From positions 1,984,001 to 2,048,000 of the forward strand of contig NZ_CP040812.1 in NCBI RefSeq assembly GCF_006159205.1: DNA of 64,000 bases. The letters run 5' to 3'. The notes beneath the pieces are model-generated. The model made no database searches. It was not told where the DNA came from and saw only the letters and a list, made by a program, of their open reading frames with translations. The stretch comes from Antarcticibacterium flavum. Lineage in GTDB: Bacteria; Bacteroidota; Bacteroidia; Flavobacteriales; Flavobacteriaceae. This document shows positions 59,204-64,000 of this stretch, piece after piece; the first letter of the stretch is position 1, and every line of letters starts with the position of its first letter. Position numbers and translations under genes: made by a program.

Positions 59204-62200
59204 TTAAAAGTTAAGGTTTATCCCGGCCATATATATTCTTGGGATTGGGTAGAACCCATAATCTATCCCGCCACCAATAGCAGCTCCAGAGGATGCCGCA
59301 GGGTCAAACCCGCGGTATTTTGTGAATGTATAAAGGTTGTTGACAGAGGCATATATTCTAAGCCTGCTTACTCCCAACCCGGACAGATATTCTTCCGGTA
59401 GCGTATATCCCAGTTGAACGGTCTGTATCCGGGCGTAGGAAGCATCTTCTACATAATAATCTGAGAACACCATATTTGAAGTTGCCCCTGTGGTTACCCT
59501 GGGAACTTCATTGCTGGTTCCCGGGCCTGTCCACCTGTCCATAATATAGGCGTGGCGGTTCACGTTTGGCTGGTTTCTCTCATAGTTCCTCACCATATCA
59601 TTCCCAAGGGAAGCGAAGGTGTAACTCACAAAATCAAAGTTTTTATAATCAAAGCTAAGGTTGATACCCATAATTGCTTTTGGAATTGGATTTCCAATGT
59701 TCGTACGGTCATCTGTATTTATAACACCATCTCCATTTATATCAACATATCTAAGGTCACCCGGGGCAGCAGGGGCTCCAAGGGCAGCCTGTGATGGGTG
59801 AGCATCTACTTCTGCCTGTGACTGGAAAATACCATCTGTCTTATACCCGAAGAAATAACCTATTGGGAATCCTGCCTGGAATCTCGCCGGTTGTGGCTGG
59901 CCTACTCCAAAGTTCCCGCCGGGCACAAACTCGGTTCCATTTACTGCAACCACTTCATTCCTAAGGAAAGTAGCGTTGTAGCTTACATTAAAGTTGAAAT
60001 CATCTGCAATTTTATCTGAATATCTTACTGCAAATTCAAGTCCCTCGTTACGGGTAGTTCCCGCATTTACCGTTGGAGCTCCTGCACCGGGTGCTCCCCC
60101 TCCAAGGATCCCTGAAACCGGGATTCCGGCAACCAGCAGGTTCTTACGGTCCTCACGGAAAAGGTCTGCTGTGATATCAAGTTTGTTATTGAACATCCTT
60201 AGGTCTACCCCGAAGTTGATCTTTTCAGATTCTTCCCATCCTGAAGCAGGGTTAGGAATACGGCCAAGAGCAGTACCATTTACAAGAAGGCCATCAAAAA
60301 CATAGGTGGCCTGTCCATCAAGAAGGGAGCGGTAAAACTGGGGACTACCTGCCTCGTCATTTCCAAGAACCCCGTAACTACCTCTAATTTTAAGGAAAGT
60401 AATGCTTGCGTTATCCTGCAGGAAATCTTCTTCAGAAAGTATCCATCCTGCTGTTGCAGAAGGGAAGTATCCTACCCTGTTCTCTGGTCCAAACCTGGTT
60501 GAGGCATCACGACGTATCATACCAGATATAAGATATTTTCCAAGATAATCATACTGCACCCTTCCAAAGAAAGAAAGTTTTCTAATATCATATACATAAG
60601 AACTGTTAGGCTTATCGTCTACAGTTCCTGTGGTAAGGCTAATATCTGCAAAGTCCCAGGAATTGTTGGGAACATCAAAGCCTGAGGCAAATAGACCATC
60701 TCCCCAGTTTCTTATTACCGTCATACCACCTGTGGCGGTTAGGTGATGATCATCACCAAAATAAGTATCGTAAGTACCAAACAGGTCATAAGTATAACTG
60801 TTATCATTGATCCTGTTCTGGTTCACCTGGCTCCTGGTATTGTTAAATACCTTCCCGGGGCCATACGAGATCAAAGGCGCAAAGTCCTTTCCTTTGCTCA
60901 ATGAAAGGTTGTATCCTATTCTTGAGGTAAAAGTTAGCTCGCTTGTAGGGGTGAAATCCAGGGCAAAAGATCCATTGAACTTATTAAGGTTATAATCATT
61001 AAACGTATTCTGTATCTGGGATAACGGATTAATGATCTCATTCCCCAACCTACCCTGCAGGTCTTCCTGGTCCAGGGCAAAAGTGGGCGCCATATTAAGG
61101 GCGTTGAAAAGTACTGAGCCAAGCCCGCCTTCATTAATGGAACGCCGGTCTATATTAGTATAGATGGAGTTTGCAGTGAAATCGAACATATCTGAAATAT
61201 CAATTCCCAGGTTAAACCTCGCTGTACTCCTGGTAAAATCAGATTTCTCTGCTCCCACGATACCTTCCTGGTAAAGATGAGATCCACCTACAGAGTAAGT
61301 CACCCGTTCCGATCCGCCCGAGAGGGTAAGGTTATGCTGTTGCATTGGAGCTGTATCAAAAACCGCATCCTGGAAGTTCGTTCCTTCTCCTAATCCGTTT
61401 ACATTTGGATAAGGAAGAGGCTGTCCATTGTTGGCATATGCCTCATTTAAAAGCAATGCATATTCTGTAGCATTTAGTAAGGGCACTTTTCTACTGGTCT
61501 CCTGTATACCAAGGTAAGCATCATACTGTATAGTAGGAGCGGTATTCTTAGAACCAGATTTGGTTGTGATAAGAACCACCCCGTTCGCACCTGCGATACC
61601 ATAAATAGCAGCCTGCGCATCTTTAAGAATGGAAATGGACTCTACATCATTGGGGTTGAGGGTTCCAAGATCTCCCTGGTAACCGTCAATTAATACAAGA
61701 GGACCGTTTACACTATTGGAGGCGATACCTCTAATGTTAATATTGATACCTGCACCCGGTGCTCCCGAGGACGGGAGAACATTTACACCTGCAGCAGTAC
61801 CCTGTAAAGCCTGCTCGATCTTGATTGGACGCAGGTCATCAATGGTCTTGCTGGAAACAACCGAAACAGCCCCGGTCACATCCCTTCGCTGCTGGGTACC
61901 ATATCCAATAACGACAACCTCATCAAGGGCACCGGCATCGGTTTGCAGCATTACTTCAATAAAACTGTCATTTGTAATTGTAACCTCCTGCGATACGAAT
62001 CCCACATAAGAAAATTGCAGAACATCGCCTGTAGAAACATTGGCCAGTGCGAAATTACCATCAAAATCTGTGGTTGTACCCCGGCTTTGGTCCTTAACTA
62101 AAACATTTACCCCCGGTAAAGGCAGATTATTATTGTCTACAACATTTCCTTCAACCGAAAACGATTGAGAAAACATGGACAATACCCCACCAAAAAGGGC

Positions 62201-62227
62201 AATTATAAAACATGTGAATTTCTTCAT
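59204..62227 (-). CDS. susC: SusC/RagA TonB-dependent oligosaccharide transporter
   Basis: 1007 residues. Signal peptide (1-20); carboxypeptidase-like domain (about 23-105: GNVVDNNNLPLPGVNVLVKD); TonB-interacting and plug region (VVIGYGTQQRRDVTGAV near 107, then GSGAPGAGININIRGIAS-type plug text); a 22-strand barrel ending YMAGINLNF. It imports glucan fragments across the outer membrane, powered by TonB. It is the first structural gene of the operon, with 252 bp of leader upstream. Confidence 0.97.
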   Translation of the reverse strand: MKKFTCFIIALFGGVLSMFSQSFSVEGNVVDNNNLPLPGVNVLVKDQSRGTTTDFDGNFALANVSTGDVLQFSYVGFVSQEVTITNDSFIEVMLQTDAGALDEVVVIGYGTQQRRDVTGAVSVVSSKTIDDLRPIKIEQALQGTAAGVNVLPSSGAPGAGININIRGIASNSVNGPLVLIDGYQGDLGTLNPNDVESISILKDAQAAIYGIAGANGVVLITTKSGSKNTAPTIQYDAYLGIQETSRKVPLLNATEYALLLNEAYANNGQPLPYPNVNGLGEGTNFQDAVFDTAPMQQHNLTLSGGSERVTYSVGGSHLYQEGIVGAEKSDFTRSTARFNLGIDISDMFDFTANSIYTNIDRRSINEGGLGSVLFNALNMAPTFALDQEDLQGRLGNEIINPLSQIQNTFNDYNLNKFNGSFALDFTPTSELTFTSRIGYNLSLSKGKDFAPLISYGPGKVFNNTRSQVNQNRINDNSYTYDLFGTYDTYFGDDHHLTATGGMTVIRNWGDGLFASGFDVPNNSWDFADISLTTGTVDDKPNSSYVYDIRKLSFFGRVQYDYLGKYLISGMIRRDASTRFGPENRVGYFPSATAGWILSEEDFLQDNASITFLKIRGSYGVLGNDEAGSPQFYRSLLDGQATYVFDGLLVNGTALGRIPNPASGWEESEKINFGVDLRMFNNKLDITADLFREDRKNLLVAGIPVSGILGGGAPGAGAPTVNAGTTRNEGLEFAVRYSDKIADDFNFNVSYNATFLRNEVVAVNGTEFVPGGNFGVGQPQPARFQAGFPIGYFFGYKTDGIFQSQAEVDAHPSQAALGAPAAPGDLRYVDINGDGVINTDDRTNIGNPIPKAIMGINLSFDYKNFDFVSYTFASLGNDMVRNYERNQPNVNRHAYIMDRWTGPGTSNEVPRVTTGATSNMVFSDYYVEDASYARIQTVQLGYTLPEEYLSGLGVSRLRIYASVNNLYTFTKYRGFDPAASSGAAIGGGIDYGFYPIPRIYMAGINLNF

Positions 62228-62479
62228 TAGACTATAAGTTTAAATTGCTACAGCAAGATATGCGAGATATGTTAAGGAATTCAAAAAGCCACCTTTACAA
62301 AAAATATACAGGAGTGAATTATTTTGTAACCTGGGAAAGAAAGATTGAAATTACGAGCATAAAGTCTCTAAAAAGGCAGGTTTCCAAGTAGGGAAAGAAT
62401 CTAAAGAACTAACAGCATATCCCCTGGAAAACAACACATGTAGAGTTATTGTAGAGGTAAATAAGAAGAATGTAAAGAT
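62228..62479. promoter_or_regulatory. susC leader and promoter region
   Basis: 252 bp between the regulator gene and susC, both on the minus strand, so the operon promoter should be here. The AT-rich text read on the minus strand includes GTATATTTTTTGTAAAG, a near match to a -7 box about 65 bp before the start. No clear -33 box or operator repeat was identified. Confidence 0.35.
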
Positions 62480-64000
62480 TTATATTGCCAGGATGTAATC
62501 TACGAGATTCACATCATGCTCCAAATCCATCTTTTTTCGCAAACGATATCGCTTTATTTCCACACTTTTTACAGAGATATTTAAAAGCGGGGCTATCTCC
62601 TTCGAGGTGAGATTCAACCTTAAATATGCACAAAGCTTAAGATCATTGGCCGTTAGGTTGGGATGCCGGGATTTTATTTTCTTAAAGAAATCCTTATCGG
62701 CATTATTGAAGGCTTCTTTAAAAAATTTCCAGTTGTCTTCTTCACTTATATCCTTGTCAATGGTTTTTATCACAGAAGAAACTTCACCAGAAGCCCGGGA
62801 ATCTTTGAGTTTTTCCTTTATACTGCTAAGGAATTCATTTTTTTTGATCAAACTCATAGTAGACACAGCCAGTTCCTTGTTCTTGCTCTCCATATCCCTC
62901 TCCAGCTGTTCATTTTGAAGTTCTATGATCCTCTTTTCTGCCTCCAGGTTTTTCATGCGCAATTCTTTCTCATTCTCTCTTATGACCTTTTGGTGCTTCC
63001 TTTTGTATAATTTATTGATAAGATATACCAGCAGGATAAAGAATAGAAAATAGACAGTTAACGCAGTAAAACTTAAATACCAGGGGCGGGAAATTTGAAA
63101 AGAATACAGTACTGGGTCCAGATACTTATCCCCTATTCTCCCCCGTACTTCAAATTCATAATCCCCAAAAGGAAGATTTGTGAATGAAACAACAGAGTTT
63201 TGTGACCATGGGCTCCATTGGCTGCTTAGTCCCAAAAGTCGATAACTATATTCTGGCCTGTAGAATTTCTTAAATACGGGAATGCTGTATTTAAAGGTTA
63301 TATTATTTGTTTTGTAATGGAAAGGCTCCTCATTCTCAAGGTCAAGTAAGTGGGGCTCTGCATCAAGCGCAGAAGCGGTTATTTGGTTTATCCTTAACTC
63401 ATAATCCTCAATGCTCGTAAATTCCTCTTCAAACTTTAAATATCCATTAGAGATCCCAAGGAGATAGGAATCATCTGGAAGAAAGCTTATATTTTCATAA
63501 CCCAGGGTGATATTCCTTAATTCCCTGGGTAAATAAATGGAGTTTTCCCTATATGTATTGCTAAAGCCGGAAACCTCCACATTAAATATAGTATTTTCAG
63601 AAAACCCCCATATCCTTCCATCTCCGGTGGTTATCACTTTCCCTGAAATGAGCTCTTTTGTATTGAAAATTTCTGAAAGACCACTATCAGGTTTAAAATT
63701 TTCTTCTTCAGGATCATATTTTAACAAGCGTTCCCTGGAGGAAAAATAAAGACTGTCATTAAATTTAAAAATACTCGAATTGATCCCTGAAATTGTATCA
63801 AAGCTGAAATTCTTAAGGATATTAAGTTTCTGTTTTTCAAAATCCAGCTTAAGCCTGAAAATTCCTTTATGTTCATTTACTGTCCAGAATTCATCATTAC
63901 CGGTTTGAACAATGAATTTGGAGGAATGAGGAAAATCTTCCAGCATCCCCAGGTCTTTAAATTCCCCATCAATTTCCCGTAACAGGCTAAGCCCATTGTA
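62480..64000 (-). CDS. Periplasmic-sensor transcriptional regulator (Y_Y_Y plus LuxR-type HTH), 5' end outside window
   Basis: About 506 C-terminal residues are visible; the frame is open to the window edge. In order: beta-propeller sensor repeats, a Y_Y_Y domain (YSYRLLGLSSQWSPWSQ, PFGDYEFEVRG), one membrane helix (LSFTALTVYFLFFILLVYLI), a long coiled coil and a LuxR-like HTH (NLTANDLKLCAYLRLNLTSK, NISVKSVEIKRYRLRKK). There is no histidine-kinase domain, so it should act as a one-component membrane regulator that senses glucan fragments and controls the adjacent susC operon (inference from position). Confidence 0.88.
   Translation of the reverse strand, partial: YNGLSLLREIDGEFKDLGMLEDFPHSSKFIVQTGNDEFWTVNEHKGIFRLKLDFEKQKLNILKNFSFDTISGINSSIFKFNDSLYFSSRERLLKYDPEEENFKPDSGLSEIFNTKELISGKVITTGDGRIWGFSENTIFNVEVSGFSNTYRENSIYLPRELRNITLGYENISFLPDDSYLLGISNGYLKFEEEFTSIEDYELRINQITASALDAEPHLLDLENEEPFHYKTNNITFKYSIPVFKKFYRPEYSYRLLGLSSQWSPWSQNSVVSFTNLPFGDYEFEVRGRIGDKYLDPVLYSFQISRPWYLSFTALTVYFLFFILLVYLINKLYKRKHQKVIRENEKELRMKNLEAEKRIIELQNEQLERDMESKNKELAVSTMSLIKKNEFLSSIKEKLKDSRASGEVSSVIKTIDKDISEEDNWKFFKEAFNNADKDFFKKIKSRHPNLTANDLKLCAYLRLNLTSKEIAPLLNISVKSVEIKRYRLRKKMDLEHDVNLVDYILAI

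Overview
The window looks like a chromosome segment of a marine Flavobacteriaceae bacterium (Bacteroidota), close in style to Gramella/Christiangramia or Salegentibacter. The grounds are the SusC/SusD polysaccharide-utilisation locus, Bacteroidota-type promoters (TTTG-N20-TAnnTTTG), DUF3078, DUF4412 and DUF3109 proteins, an UpxY-type antiterminator relic, and AT-rich intergenic DNA full of repeats. No rRNA, tRNA or CRISPR array was seen.

Layout. 1-2.4 kb: the end of a CPBP membrane protease, then an M48 protease/LemA pair. 2.9-7.2 kb: a conflict module made of a large primase-helicase with its own HigA-like regulator, next to a divergent higBA toxin-antitoxin pair. 7.7-9.0 kb: two LVIVD-repeat lipoproteins. 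9.5-15.6 kb: a frameshifted upxY, then an IS21 element whose istB is split by an IS66 element (both target duplications are readable), then a NUDIX hydrolase relic. 15.7-21.5 kb: a very AT-rich restriction-modification operon (controller, N6-adenine methylase, fused nuclease-methylase, m5C methylase). 21.7-25.9 kb: two small unknown genes and a large propeller-amidohydrolase. 25.9-32.7 kb: a repeat-dominated region holding a triplicated ~520-bp sequence, palindromic mobile-like elements, antitoxin relics, a fatty acid hydroxylase family gene, pcm and a fresh 310-bp tandem duplication. 32.7-49.4 kb: mostly housekeeping and secreted proteins (HupE-like, dCMP deaminase, S41 protease, MarC, dgt, ParDE, dxs, tadA) with a strongly altered ribonucleotide reductase R2 homologue. 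49.4-64 kb: a complete laminarin-type utilisation locus on the minus strand (MFS transporter, GH16, GH3, GH16, glycan-binding lipoprotein, SusD, SusC, regulator).

How the genes work together. In the last 15 kb, surface GH16 enzymes and binding lipoproteins cut and hold beta-1,3-glucan. SusCD imports the oligosaccharides, GH3 makes glucose, the MFS carrier brings it into the cytoplasm, and the sensor-regulator controls the set. The 2.9-21.5 kb stretch is a defence and mobile-element island inserted in backbone DNA.

The most unusual observations are: (1) an R2 homologue that has lost the radical tyrosine, three metal ligands and the usual C-terminal tail; (2) many unrelated intergenic microrepeats that all have a period of exactly 7 bp and that repeatedly start at, or supply, the stop codon of the neighbouring gene in a conserved composite order; (3) the primase-helicase/HigA-like pair with a perfect 22-bp palindrome on its promoter; (4) the triplicated ~520-bp structured repeat.
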